A DNA stretch of 39,482 nt, taken from AC-37 sp036382905. GTDB lineage: Bacteria > Actinomycetota > Thermoleophilia > Solirubrobacterales > Thermoleophilaceae. The notes beneath the pieces were generated by a model. The model was not told where the DNA came from. It saw nothing but the letters and a program-made list of their open reading frames with translations, and did no database searches. The translations under genes and the position numbers were made by a program. The stretch is taken from assembly GCA_036382905.1 (NCBI GenBank), contig DASVPL010000302.1, positions 1-39,482 of the forward strand. Reading direction: 5' to 3'. Below, piece after piece: positions 30,289 through 38,542 of the stretch. How positions within the stretch are numbered: the first letter of the stretch is position 1; each line of letters opens with the position of its first letter.

Positions 30289-32373
30289 ATGGGGCGCAGG
30301 GCACGGTTCGGTTTCGCGACGGCGATTGTCTGCGCGGCTATCGCGGCAGCTCCGGCGGCGGCGGGGGCGGCGACCCCGGCTCCGACACCGGTCACCGGCA
30401 CCTCGTCGGCGTTCGCCGACTCGATCGGCATCAACGCGGCCGACTTCTATCCCGACACGCTCTACGCGAACCACGCGCTGGTCAAGCAGCTTCTGCTCGA
30501 CCTCGGCATCAGGCACCTGCGTGGCGGGATTCGCCTTGGTCGCAGCGCGCAGGAGTACGCGGACGTCCGCGACCTGGCCGCGGCCGGCCTGAAGAAGATG
30601 TGGATCACCGGCCGGCCCGACTCGACCCAGGGCGACCCGACCAACTTCAGCCAGGTCCGCGACATCCTCACGGACCCGAACCGGCTCGGCGGCACGACCG
30701 AGGCGCTCGAGGGTCCCAACGAGTTCGACTCGAGGGCCTCCGAGGACTCGCTCTGGGCGGACAAGCTCCACGTGTTCCAGACCCAGACCTACACGTGGGC
30801 GAACTCGGACTCGACCTTCTCGAACCTACCGTTCTACGGCCCGAGCTTCCTCAGCCAGAGCGGTCGCCAGACGTACGCGTCCAAGCCGGGCGCGAACAAC
30901 GTGATGGACGCGCCGAACGCACACCCATACGCGGGCGGGCGGATGCCCGAGGACCGGATCGCGGCCGAGATCTCGGAGCTGGCGGGCCTGTTCGGCAACC
31001 GCAAGCCCGTCATCTCGGAGACCGGGTACCACACCGCGCTGAACGGCGGCAACTGGTGGCACTACGGCGTCTCCGAGCGCGCGCAGTCGATCTACCTGAT
31101 GCGCACCCTGCTCACCGCGTTCGCGCTCGGCGCCCCGCGCACCTACATCTACCACCTGCTCGACCTCAAGCCGAATCCGGCGCAGGACGACCTCGAGATG
31201 AACTTCGGCATCGTCGCCACCGAGGGCGACCCGGCCCAGTCTGCGCAGCCGACCTGGACGGCCCGGCCGAAGCAGGCATACAACTCGCTCAAGGAGGTCT
31301 TCGACCTCACCGCGAGCAGCGGCAGCGTCGACGCGGGTCCGACCAGGCTCAGCTACGCGCTGACCGGCGCGCCCTCGACCCTGCGCAAGGTGATCCTCTC
31401 GCGCCGCGACGGGTCGACCGACCTCGTCCTCTGGAACGCGGTCCCCGTGTACAACGACCGCAGCTACGACTGCAACGACCCGCGCGTCCAGCAGTACCCG
31501 GCCCAGGACCGCTGCTTCTGGGCGATGCTCCTCTACTCCCAGGACCAGGGGGACGCGTTCCCGGCCGACGTGCCCGTCACGCTCGACCTCGATGACACTG
31601 CGCGCGTGAGCACCGAGCGCCCACACAGCCAGACGAGCTTCACCGCGCTGGGCGAGGGTAAGACGTTCAACCTGAATGTGGGGGCCGACCCGGTGTTCGT
31701 CCGGATCGAGCCGCGCTACGGAATGGCGGTGCGGGCCGACCAGCCGGCGGCGTGGCTGCGGCTCGGCGAGTCGTCAGGCGCGCCGGGGGACTCCGCCGGA
31801 CGCGGGGCCACCACGACCGGGTGGACCTCGGCGCCCACGTACGGCCGCCCCGGCGCCGTCGGGGACGCGAGCACGGCGGTCGGAGTGAGTGGGAGCCAGC
31901 GCGCGACGGTGAACCTCGCGAGCCCGGTGTCGACGGACACCGGCACGACCGTCGAGATGTGGGTCAGGCCCGACACGACGACGCCGGACTTCACCGAGTT
32001 CCTCACCTCGAACTCACCCGACGTCCGCGTGCGCATGCGCGCGTACAACCGGCACGACAGCCGCGACTGGGGATCGACCTACGGCTCGCGGCCAGGCGCC
32101 ACCGGCGAGATGATCTTCCCCGGCTTCGCCTACGGCCAGTGGCACCACGTCGTGCTCACGATGGCGGCGGGCGGCTCGGTCACGTACCTCGATGGCAAGA
32201 AGGTCGGCGAGACCACCGGTGGCGAGGCGCTCAACGTGAGCGCGTTCACCGTCGGGGCGAACGGCGGGAACGGAGGGTTCAAGGGCGACGTCGACGAGCT
32301 CGCGGTCTATCCGGCCGCGCTGAGCGCAGGCCGCGTCTGCGCGCACTACAGGGCAGCGGGCGGGAGCTGCTGA
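30289..32373 (+). CDS. secreted clan-A glycoside-hydrolase-like protein with LamG domain
   Basis: 694 residues. A signal peptide (ATAIVCAAIAAAPAAAGA) leads to a TIM-barrel-like domain to about residue 350: SIGINAADFYPDTL, LGIRHLRGGIRLG, EGPNEFD with candidate acid/base Glu145 and ISETGYH with candidate nucleophile Glu244. The 99-residue spacing fits 4/7-barrel (clan GH-A) enzymes. A beta domain follows to about 480, then a LamG/concanavalin-like C-terminal domain (TTVEMWVRPD, GQWHHVVLTMAAGGSVTYLDGKKVGE, GDVDELAVYPAALSAGRV). Two Cys (CNDPRVQQYPAQDRC) may form a disulfide. Substrate unknown; likely extracellular polysaccharide. Confidence 0.8.
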   Translation: MGRRARFGFATAIVCAAIAAAPAAAGAATPAPTPVTGTSSAFADSIGINAADFYPDTLYANHALVKQLLLDLGIRHLRGGIRLGRSAQEYADVRDLAAAGLKKMWITGRPDSTQGDPTNFSQVRDILTDPNRLGGTTEALEGPNEFDSRASEDSLWADKLHVFQTQTYTWANSDSTFSNLPFYGPSFLSQSGRQTYASKPGANNVMDAPNAHPYAGGRMPEDRIAAEISELAGLFGNRKPVISETGYHTALNGGNWWHYGVSERAQSIYLMRTLLTAFALGAPRTYIYHLLDLKPNPAQDDLEMNFGIVATEGDPAQSAQPTWTARPKQAYNSLKEVFDLTASSGSVDAGPTRLSYALTGAPSTLRKVILSRRDGSTDLVLWNAVPVYNDRSYDCNDPRVQQYPAQDRCFWAMLLYSQDQGDAFPADVPVTLDLDDTARVSTERPHSQTSFTALGEGKTFNLNVGADPVFVRIEPRYGMAVRADQPAAWLRLGESSGAPGDSAGRGATTTGWTSAPTYGRPGAVGDASTAVGVSGSQRATVNLASPVSTDTGTTVEMWVRPDTTTPDFTEFLTSNSPDVRVRMRAYNRHDSRDWGSTYGSRPGATGEMIFPGFAYGQWHHVVLTMAAGGSVTYLDGKKVGETTGGEALNVSAFTVGANGGNGGFKGDVDELAVYPAALSAGRVCAHYRAAGGSC

Positions 32374-32459
32374 GGCTCGACTGGCCCGCGGCCGAAGACG
32401 CGCCTCGCTCGCATGCCGCGCTGACGCTCGCCGGCCGATCTGATAGCCGTTAGGGCCGA

Positions 32460-32951
32460 ATGTCCTCCGTCGACCGACTCCTCGAGAACAGCCGCGCGTA
32501 CGCGGCCGGGTTCGCGAAGGGCGACCTCGCCGCGCCGCCCGCGAAGCGGGTGGCGGTGCTCGCATGCATGGACGCGCGGCTCGACCCCGCGCGCCTGCTC
32601 GGCCTCGAGGAGGGCGACGCGCACGTGGTCCGCAACGCCGGCGGTGCCGTGACCGACGACGCGATCCGGTCGCTGGCGATCTCGCAGCACCTGCTCGGTA
32701 CCGAGGAGATCGTGCTGATCCAGCACACCCACTGCGGGATGCAGGGGGCCTCGGAGGACGAGATGGCCGAGGCTCTCGAACGCGCCTCGGGTGAGCGCCC
32801 GCCGTGGCCGCTGCACGCCTTCGAGGACCTGGAGACGAACCTGCGCGAGTCGCTGCGCACTCTCCGGGAGAGCCCGTTCATCCTGGACAGCGCGACGGTG
32901 CGCGGGTTCGTCTACGACGTGAAGACGGGCGAGCTGCGCGAGGTGCAGTAG
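32460..32951 (+). CDS. beta-class carbonic anhydrase
   Basis: A 163-residue enzyme of the short beta-carbonic anhydrase type. Zinc ligands are Cys36 (in LACMDARLDP), His89 and Cys92 (in QHTHCGMQ), with the Asp-Arg dyad in MDAR (Asp38 and Arg40). RNAGGAVTDDAIRSLAISQHLLGT is typical. It interconverts CO2 and bicarbonate. Length is at the short end of the family and lacks the longer C-terminal extension. It ends about 50 bases before the large secreted-protein gene. Confidence 0.9.
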   Translation: MSSVDRLLENSRAYAAGFAKGDLAAPPAKRVAVLACMDARLDPARLLGLEEGDAHVVRNAGGAVTDDAIRSLAISQHLLGTEEIVLIQHTHCGMQGASEDEMAEALERASGERPPWPLHAFEDLETNLRESLRTLRESPFILDSATVRGFVYDVKTGELREVQ

Positions 32952-33001
32952 AGGCCGTCGCGCGCGGCTCGGCGCTCCGCCCGCGGCGGTAGGCTGCGCC
33001 G

Positions 33002-36000
33002 GTGCCCCCCGTCCGCGCCGTGCTTCTGGCGGCGATGCTCGCCCTGGCGCTCGCCGCGCCGGCCGCCGCCGCTCCGTTCCAGCTCACGCCCACCGGCGGC
33101 GACCCCGACGTGGCCGTCGACTCGAGCGGAACCGCTCACGTCGTCTGGAACCAGCCGAGCTCCGAGGGCTCCGACGTGACGGTCTACTGCCAGCTCCCGC
33201 GCGGCGCCACCACGTGCTCGCGGTTCCAGAACCTGATCCCCGCGGGGGAGAAGCTGTTCGACGCGGCGGGGCCGCAGGTGGTGCTCGCGCCAGACGGCCG
33301 GATCGCGGTGGCGACCGGGCGCTGCTGCAGCCAGGTGTGGCGGTTCGTCTCGGCCGACGGCGGGCAGACGTTCGACTCGCGGCTGGTCGGCGACCTGACG
33401 GGCGTCTCCGACTGGCGGGCCGCCTTCGGCCCCGGGGAGCGGATCTCGCTCGTCAACGCCGGTACCTACCAGGCGCCGCCGCTCGACGGCTCGACGAACG
33501 CGAAGGCGGAGCTACTGCCGGGCTCGATCTACGGCACGGGCCTCACGATGCTCGACTCGAACACGCCGCTCGTGGTGGCGTCGATGACCGGCGAACGCGA
33601 CCAGCTCGGCTGGCGCCGCTACGACGGGTCGGGCGACCCCAACGACGCAGGCAACTGGACCCCCGCGCAGCCGCTCGGCCCCGGCACGGACCCGCACCTG
33701 GTGACCGGCCCGCGCGGCACCTACCTGATCTACGAGGCCGGCGTCGAGAGCAACGCCGCGTACGTGATCCGCCGCTGGAACGGCGCGGGTTTCGACCCGG
33801 TCGCGGCGACGGTGATTTCGGCCGGCGGCCAGCAGCGCTCGCCCGCCTTCCACCAAGACCCGACCGGCACCTTCCACGCGGTGTTCGGGAGCAACGACAC
33901 GATGCCGCAGCGCCTCCTCTACTCGAGCTCGCCCGACGGGACGACCTGGTCCGCACCGCGCGAGATCGCGCCCTACCGCGAGTCCGGCTACTTCCACAAC
34001 GAGATAGCCGCCGCGGGGCCCGACGACGGCCTGGCCGTGAACGACGTGAACGAGAGCGCCGGCAACGTCGAGGCAGCCCCGCTGTCGGCGCAGGCCGCCG
34101 AGCCCGAGCGCCCCGACGATCCCTCCTGCCGCACGCGCGCGGAGTTCCGGCCGGTGAAGGTCGTGCTCCCCGAGGGCTGCTTCAAGCAGGTGAGCGGACG
34201 GCTCGAGACGAGCGACAAGGTGAAGGTGAACGGCCTCCTGATCGAGCCGCGCGCCGGCGCGACCGTCGTGATCGACCAGGCCAAGCGGCGGATCCACTCG
34301 CGCGGCGTCACGACGGTGCGCGCCGGCCTGATTCCGGTGCAGGTCGGGGTGCTCGACTGGTCGATCAAGGACGCCGCGAAGTCGAGCGTCGACACGTTCG
34401 ACCTCGGCGACGCCGGGGGCAAGGTGTTCGGCTTCCCGCTGACCGCCACCGGCGAGGTCGACTTCGACTCCGGCACGACCACGATCGCGGCCCACGTCGG
34501 CCTGCCGAAGTTCCTCGGCGGGGTGACCGGTGACATCACGCTGCGCACCGACAACGACAACGGCCTGCGGCTCGACGGGCTCGTCATCAAGGTGCCGAGC
34601 GCGCTGATCGGCCCGGTCCAGGTCAAGGGCCTCGTGCTCAGCTACATGGCGGCCGGCAGCGTCTGGGAGGGCTCGGCCACGCTGCTCCTGCCGCCGAGCC
34701 CGCCCGGCCCGAAGCTCGACGCCGCCATCGGCTTCCGCGAGGGCGGCTTCGACTACGGCCGCGGCGAGTACACCTTCACGAGTCCCGGCCTCGGGCTGGG
34801 CGCCGGCGTGTTCCTCAACAAGATCCGCTTCGCGGTGAACCTCCAGCCGGCGCCGCCGCGAATCGCGGGCGGAGTCACGCTCAGCGCCGGGCCGACCGTG
34901 GCCGGCCAGAAGGCGCTCGGGATCGAGGGCGACATCTCGTACACGTTCCCGAACCCGCCCGCGCCCGCGGTCCTGCGCGCTGACGGCACCGCCACGCTCA
35001 GCTCGATCCCGTTCCTGAAGGCGTACGCGGAGTACCGGTCGAGCGGCTTCTTCGCGTTCGGCGCCGAGCTCAACTACTTCTTCGTGAAGGACCTCGTGGG
35101 GATCAACGCCGCCGTGGACGGTTGGTTCACGAGCAGCGCGTTCAACATCGAGGGCAAGGGAACCGTGTGCGTCGGCTACTGCTTCGGGGCGGAGGCGGTG
35201 CTCTCGAGCGAGGGGATCGCCGCGTGCGGGCGGGTGCCGGTCTGGGGGACGGAGGTCGCGCTCGGCTTCGGCTACAAGTGGAGCGGCGGGCTCAGCATCA
35301 TGCTGCTGTCGTGCGACGTCGGGCCGTTCCGCGCCGTCCAGTCGGCGCAGGCGGGCGGCGAGTCGGAGTTCACGCTCGGGTCGGGGCTGCCGGTGGCGAC
35401 CGTCGCGTTCCGCGGCGCGACCGCGCCGCCGAAGGTCGTGCTCGAGGGCCCCGGCGGCGAGCGCGTCGAGACCCCGGCCGCGGCCGACGGCAAGGTGCTC
35501 GACGAGCGCTTCCTGCTCTTCCAGAATCCCGACGACAAGACGACCTACGTCGCGATCAACCGCCCGTCGGCGGGGCGCTGGAAGGCCAGCGTCGCCGGCG
35601 CCGCGGTGTCCCCTCGGCTCGACGTGCGGGCCGCGCAGTCGTCGCCGATCGCCGACATCCAGGTGGCGACCGGCCTGCCGAAGCCGTCGGTCAAGGCGCG
35701 CGTGAGCGGCAGCGGCCACTCGCGCAGGCTCACCTACAGCGTGAAGTCGATCCCCGGCCAGAAGGTGCACTTCGAGGAGGTGGCCGCGACCGGGGGTGGG
35801 CGCCGGATCGGCACCGCGAAGGGCAAGACCGGGACGCTCCGCTTCAGCCCCGCCGACGGGCCGAAGGGCAAGCGCAGGATCGTCGCGCTCATCGAGTCCA
35901 ACGGCATTCCGCGCGAGAACATCGACGTGGCCACCTACACCGCCCCCGCACCGGCGCGCCCGGCGCGGCCCGCCGGCGTGAAGCTGCAACGCAAGGGCTC

Positions 36001-36232
36001 GCGCGTGACCGTCACGTGGCGGCCGGCCGCCCGCTCGGCGCGCTACCTCGTGCGCGCGAACCTCTCCGACGGGCGCAGGCTGCTCCTGTTCGCCACCGCG
36101 AAGAAGCGCAGCGTGCGGTTCACCGGGCTGCCGACCAGCGCTCGCGGGACGATCACGGTCGTGGGCGTGAAGCCCGACGGCACGCCCGGCTCGGCCGCGA
36201 GGGCGAAGCTCGCCCCGCGCAAGCGCCGCTGA
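33002..36232 (+). CDS. large secreted multidomain protein
   Basis: 1076 residues from GTG at 33002. The signal peptide is AVLLAAMLALALAAPAAAA. Residues ~30-360 resemble a sialidase/BNR-type beta-propeller (GDPDVAVDSSGTAHVVWNQ, SSPDGTTWSAPREI). Then comes a Cys-flanked hinge (DPSCRTRAEF, PEGC) and a ~400-residue region of repeated beta-hairpins with short LPKFLGG, VDFDSGTTT and GGFDYGRGEYTF motifs. Further Cys pairs lie near residue 725-765. The end has a fibronectin III-like module (VKLQRKGSRVTVTWRPA, YLVRANLSDGRRLLL). No catalytic residues, sortase motif or TM anchor are seen. Surface adhesion or cell-envelope role is inference. Confidence 0.75.
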   Translation: MPPVRAVLLAAMLALALAAPAAAAPFQLTPTGGDPDVAVDSSGTAHVVWNQPSSEGSDVTVYCQLPRGATTCSRFQNLIPAGEKLFDAAGPQVVLAPDGRIAVATGRCCSQVWRFVSADGGQTFDSRLVGDLTGVSDWRAAFGPGERISLVNAGTYQAPPLDGSTNAKAELLPGSIYGTGLTMLDSNTPLVVASMTGERDQLGWRRYDGSGDPNDAGNWTPAQPLGPGTDPHLVTGPRGTYLIYEAGVESNAAYVIRRWNGAGFDPVAATVISAGGQQRSPAFHQDPTGTFHAVFGSNDTMPQRLLYSSSPDGTTWSAPREIAPYRESGYFHNEIAAAGPDDGLAVNDVNESAGNVEAAPLSAQAAEPERPDDPSCRTRAEFRPVKVVLPEGCFKQVSGRLETSDKVKVNGLLIEPRAGATVVIDQAKRRIHSRGVTTVRAGLIPVQVGVLDWSIKDAAKSSVDTFDLGDAGGKVFGFPLTATGEVDFDSGTTTIAAHVGLPKFLGGVTGDITLRTDNDNGLRLDGLVIKVPSALIGPVQVKGLVLSYMAAGSVWEGSATLLLPPSPPGPKLDAAIGFREGGFDYGRGEYTFTSPGLGLGAGVFLNKIRFAVNLQPAPPRIAGGVTLSAGPTVAGQKALGIEGDISYTFPNPPAPAVLRADGTATLSSIPFLKAYAEYRSSGFFAFGAELNYFFVKDLVGINAAVDGWFTSSAFNIEGKGTVCVGYCFGAEAVLSSEGIAACGRVPVWGTEVALGFGYKWSGGLSIMLLSCDVGPFRAVQSAQAGGESEFTLGSGLPVATVAFRGATAPPKVVLEGPGGERVETPAAADGKVLDERFLLFQNPDDKTTYVAINRPSAGRWKASVAGAAVSPRLDVRAAQSSPIADIQVATGLPKPSVKARVSGSGHSRRLTYSVKSIPGQKVHFEEVAATGGGRRIGTAKGKTGTLRFSPADGPKGKRRIVALIESNGIPRENIDVATYTAPAPARPARPAGVKLQRKGSRVTVTWRPAARSARYLVRANLSDGRRLLLFATAKKRSVRFTGLPTSARGTITVVGVKPDGTPGSAARAKLAPRKRR

Positions 36233-36236
36233 TCGC

Positions 36237-36279
36237 GGCTCGCTGCCGCGCGCGCAAGGGGGCTCGCTGCCGCGCGCGC
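36237..36279. repeat. 19-bp tandem direct repeat
   Basis: GGCTCGCTGCCGCGCGCGC occurs at 36237-36255 and again at 36261-36279, period 24, in the 84-base gap between two plus-strand genes. Both copies contain CGCGCG runs, so slippage is one origin. It may also act as part of a terminator or promoter. Confidence 0.6.
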
Positions 36280-36316
36280 GGGCCATGTAGTCTCGCGCCG
36301 TCTTCGGATCGGGAGG

Positions 36317-36856
36317 GTGCGAATGGCGGGACTCAGGGGAGTGGCGATCGCGAGCGGCGCAGCCGCGCTGGTGCTGGCGGCCGGCTGCGGAGGCGGCGGC
36401 GCGAAGAAGCAGGAGAAGCCGGCGACCCCAGCCGAGACCCCCGTGAACGACCCGCCGGTGCAGGCCAAGGAGTCGGGCGCGCCCAGCGACCTGCTCGGCC
36501 AGTACACGGTGAAGTTGCCCAAGGCCGACCTCCCGAAGGACGCGCCCGAGGAGCTCACCGAGGGCAGCGAGACCTGGACCGTCACGCTCGCCGAGACCGG
36601 CGGCCCCGGCGAGGGGCCCGCCTTCACCATCGCGAACGACCAGCTGGGCGCGCTCGAGAGCTCGAACTTCGAGGTCAAGGGCGATCGGATCCTCCTCCAC
36701 GAGGAGGAATGCGCCCAGACGGGCGAGCCGGTCGAGAGCGAGTGGACCTACGAGCTGAAGGGCGAGCGGCTGACGCTGAAGGAGGCGAAGGGCGCGTGCC
36801 CGGACGAGGTGGCGTCCACGATCCTCACGACGAGCCCGCTCCAGCGAAAGAAGTAA
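36317..36856 (+). CDS. lipoprotein of unknown function
   Basis: 179 residues from GTG at 36317 (ATG at 36323 also possible). The lipobox AAALVLAAGC gives a lipidated Cys near residue 25, followed by a Gly/Lys/Pro linker (GGGGAKKQEKPATPAETP) and a ~120-residue strand-rich domain: LLGQYTVKLPKADLPK, ETWTVTLAETGG and SNFEVKGDRILLHEEECAQTG. Cys in EEEC and GACPDE may pair. The layout recalls small beta-barrel lipoproteins, with no named family. It is followed closely by a small membrane-peptide gene. Confidence 0.8.
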   Translation: MRMAGLRGVAIASGAAALVLAAGCGGGGAKKQEKPATPAETPVNDPPVQAKESGAPSDLLGQYTVKLPKADLPKDAPEELTEGSETWTVTLAETGGPGEGPAFTIANDQLGALESSNFEVKGDRILLHEEECAQTGEPVESEWTYELKGERLTLKEAKGACPDEVASTILTTSPLQRKK

Positions 36857-36868
36857 CGCGGCGCCCGC

Positions 36869-37027
36869 GTGCGCATCCCCTGGAAGCTGATCGGGCTTGC
36901 CGGGCTGGCGGGCGTGGCCGCGACCGGTGTCGTCGTTGTGCGCAGGCGCCGCCGCGCCCAGCGCGACTACTCGCCCGACGAGCTGCGCGCCCGGCTGCAC
37001 CAGCGGCTCGCCGAGGTGCCGCACTGA
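36869..37027 (+). CDS. 52-residue membrane peptide
   Basis: GTG at 36869 to TGA at 37025-37027. One hydrophobic helix (LIGLAGLAGVAATGVVVV) is followed by an Arg-run (RRRRRAQR) and a short acidic-basic tail (DYSPDELRARLHQRLAEVPH). It would be a single-pass protein with a cytoplasmic tail. The stop overlaps the inferred CTG start of the next gene as CTGA, and the gap to the lipoprotein is 12 bases, so it sits in an operon. Too short to be found by most gene callers. Confidence 0.6.
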   Translation: MRIPWKLIGLAGLAGVAATGVVVVRRRRRAQRDYSPDELRARLHQRLAEVPH

Positions 37028-37617
37028 ACCTCGACGAGGCCGTGGCCGAGGCGGCCACCGGCGACATCTGGCTCTTCCGCGGGCGCTCGCTTGCCGACCG
37101 CGCGATCCGTACGGTCACGAACAGCCCGGTGAACCACGTCGGGATGGTGGTGGCGATCGACGACCTGCCGCCGCTCCTGTGGCACGCCGAGCTCGGCCGC
37201 TCGCTGCCCGACGTGTGGACCGGCGAGCACCAGCGCGGGGTGCAGCTCCACCGCCTCGGCGAGGCGGTCCGCACCTGGAACGAGCGCTACAGCCAGCGGG
37301 CGTGGTTCCGGCCGCTCGAGGGGACGGTCGAGCGCAGCCACGAGGACCGGCTCATGGAGGTGATCGAGCGCTTCGACGGGCGCCCGTTCCCGACCACGCT
37401 CGGCCTGGCCCGGCAGTGGGTCAACGGCCGCTTCCGCCGCTCGTCCTCGCGCGAGGCGATCTACTGCGCCGAGCTGGTGGCGACCACCTACCAGCACATG
37501 GGGCTGCTGCCGAGCCGCCGGCCGGCGAGCTGGTACGACCCGGGTCGCTTCTGGAGCGGCGACCGGATCGAGCTGGTCGCGCCGTTCGCGCTGGCGGGCG
37601 AGGTGGCGGTGGACTGA
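37024..37617 (+). CDS. papain-like (NlpC/P60 permuted, YiiX-type) enzyme
   Basis: About 197 residues. The order of motifs is that of circularly permuted NlpC/P60 enzymes: GDIWLFRGRSLADRAIRTVTNSPVNHVGMVV with the catalytic-type His in NHVG, then LPDVWTGEHQRGVQL, and late in the protein AIYCAELVATTYQHMG with the Cys. Such enzymes act as peptidases, amidases or lipid-cleaving hydrolases. No ATG or GTG fits the natural start NLDEAVAEA; the first in-frame GTG (37042) would remove six of those residues. I infer CTG at 37024, overlapping the membrane-peptide stop. It is followed by a terminator. Confidence 0.75.
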   Translation: MNLDEAVAEAATGDIWLFRGRSLADRAIRTVTNSPVNHVGMVVAIDDLPPLLWHAELGRSLPDVWTGEHQRGVQLHRLGEAVRTWNERYSQRAWFRPLEGTVERSHEDRLMEVIERFDGRPFPTTLGLARQWVNGRFRRSSSREAIYCAELVATTYQHMGLLPSRRPASWYDPGRFWSGDRIELVAPFALAGEVAVD

Positions 37618-37636
37618 GGGGCGGCGCCCACAACGA

Positions 37637-37665
37637 CGAGGGGGAGCCCGATCGGCTCCCCCTCG
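37637..37665. terminator. strong bidirectional terminator hairpin
   Basis: CGAGGGGGAGCC (37637-37648) and GGCTCCCCCTCG (37654-37665) form a perfect 12-bp stem with a 5-base loop, between converging genes ending at 37617 and 37693. It is the strongest hairpin seen in the window. Confidence 0.8.
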
Positions 37666-37692
37666 AAGCGTTGCGTTCTGACCGCGGCCGGT

Positions 37693-38166
37693 CTAGCCGC
37701 CCGAGCCCGTCGGCACGACGTAGTTGCCGCGCACGATGTTGGCCCGCGGCGGGTTGTCGCCGAAGTCCGCGCAGTCTGGGTCTGCGACCTCGTCCGGGAA
37801 CGCGAAGCGCCAGCGGTGCTGGTCGGCGCCGTGGCCGGGCTGACCGTTGTCGACGACCTCGATCAGGATCGGCAGCAGCACACCCGGTGCCACCTCGTTG
37901 CGGCCGAGCCCGCCGACGAGCGCGGTGTTGCCCTCCTGCCTCAGGCAGGTGACGTCACCCTGGAACGGCGTGCCCACGGCGTCGGACACGAACCAGTGAC
38001 CGCGCGGCCCGTCGCCCTGGTCCTTCGCGTTCACGTGCACCGCGCCGTACTCCGGGCTCTCGCCCGTGCCGTCGGCCTTCTCGAACGTCGGCGCCGCGCC
38101 CGCGACGACCGGTGTCGCAGCGATCGCCATGACGGCGAGTGCGACGAACAGAAGCATTCGCTTCAT
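37693..38166 (-). CDS. small secreted protein
   Basis: 157 residues from ATG at 38166, preceded by GAGGGGGC. A signal peptide (MLLFVALAVMAIAATPVVAGA) leads to a soluble domain: SPEYGAVHVNAKDQGDGPRGHWFVSDA, CLRQEGNTALVGGLGRN, VAPGVLLPILIEVVDNGQPGHGADQHRWRFAF and a C-terminal DCADFGDNPPRANIVRGNYVV. Two Cys could form a disulfide. The pattern resembles small extracellular beta-rich actinobacterial proteins, with no function known. The upstream region carries a direct repeat (38204-38238). Confidence 0.78.
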   Translation of the reverse strand: MKRMLLFVALAVMAIAATPVVAGAAPTFEKADGTGESPEYGAVHVNAKDQGDGPRGHWFVSDAVGTPFQGDVTCLRQEGNTALVGGLGRNEVAPGVLLPILIEVVDNGQPGHGADQHRWRFAFPDEVADPDCADFGDNPPRANIVRGNYVVPTGSGG

Positions 38167-38203
38167 GCTCTTGCCCCCTCTTGAGTTAGGAACTACATAC
38201 CCC

Positions 38204-38238
38204 TGCGGGAGGCACATCCCCACCGGGTGCGGGAGGCA
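38204..38238. promoter_or_regulatory. 11-bp direct repeat upstream of the small secreted-protein gene
   Basis: TGCGGGAGGCA is present at 38204-38214 and 38228-38238, period 24. On the minus strand the nearer copy directly precedes GGGGTATGTAGTT, a possible -10 region about 40 bases before the ATG at 38166. Two in-phase copies suggest a regulator site. Period 24 is also seen at 36237, but the units differ. Confidence 0.4.
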
Positions 38239-38253
38239 AACCCCGCGCGGGCG

Positions 38254-38532
38254 TCAGGCGGCTTCGCCGATGCCCGCGCCAAAGCTCTCCTCGGCTGCCA
38301 GGGCGACGATCCGCACATGCGAGCGGGCGACCATCAGGAACGACGCGGTGCGGGTCTGCTCCGGGGCGTCCAGCGCGGTGACCGTCGCGTCGTTCAGCGC
38401 GAAGAACTCGCGATCGCGCTGGTTGACGTAGTCCGAGAGGCGGCTGCGGTAGCCCTCGCGCGGAAGCGTGAGCTTGCCCTCGATCCGGTAACGGTCGGTC
38501 TCGAGGATGATGTCCTCGTGGCGCATGTCCAT
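38254..38532 (-). CDS. small conserved-looking cytoplasmic protein
   Basis: 92 residues. The reading MRHEDIILETDRYRIEGKLTLPREGYRSRLSDYVNQRDREFFALNDA shows alternating strands of a small beta-barrel-like domain, and the end (SFLMVARSHVRIVALAAEE) a further strand pair. No TM, Cys or catalytic motif. ATG at 38532 or 38526. It is 10 bases after the amine-oxidase stop, so it is part of that operon. I cannot name the family with confidence. Confidence 0.7.
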   Translation of the reverse strand: MDMRHEDIILETDRYRIEGKLTLPREGYRSRLSDYVNQRDREFFALNDATVTALDAPEQTRTASFLMVARSHVRIVALAAEESFGAGIGEAA

Positions 38533-38542
38533 GGCGCGGACT

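Noticed and set aside
33512..37024. A 1170-codon minus-strand open frame
   Set aside because: It is antisense to the large secreted protein and the lipoprotein, and its composition is the Arg/His/Ala-rich pattern of GC-rich shadow frames.
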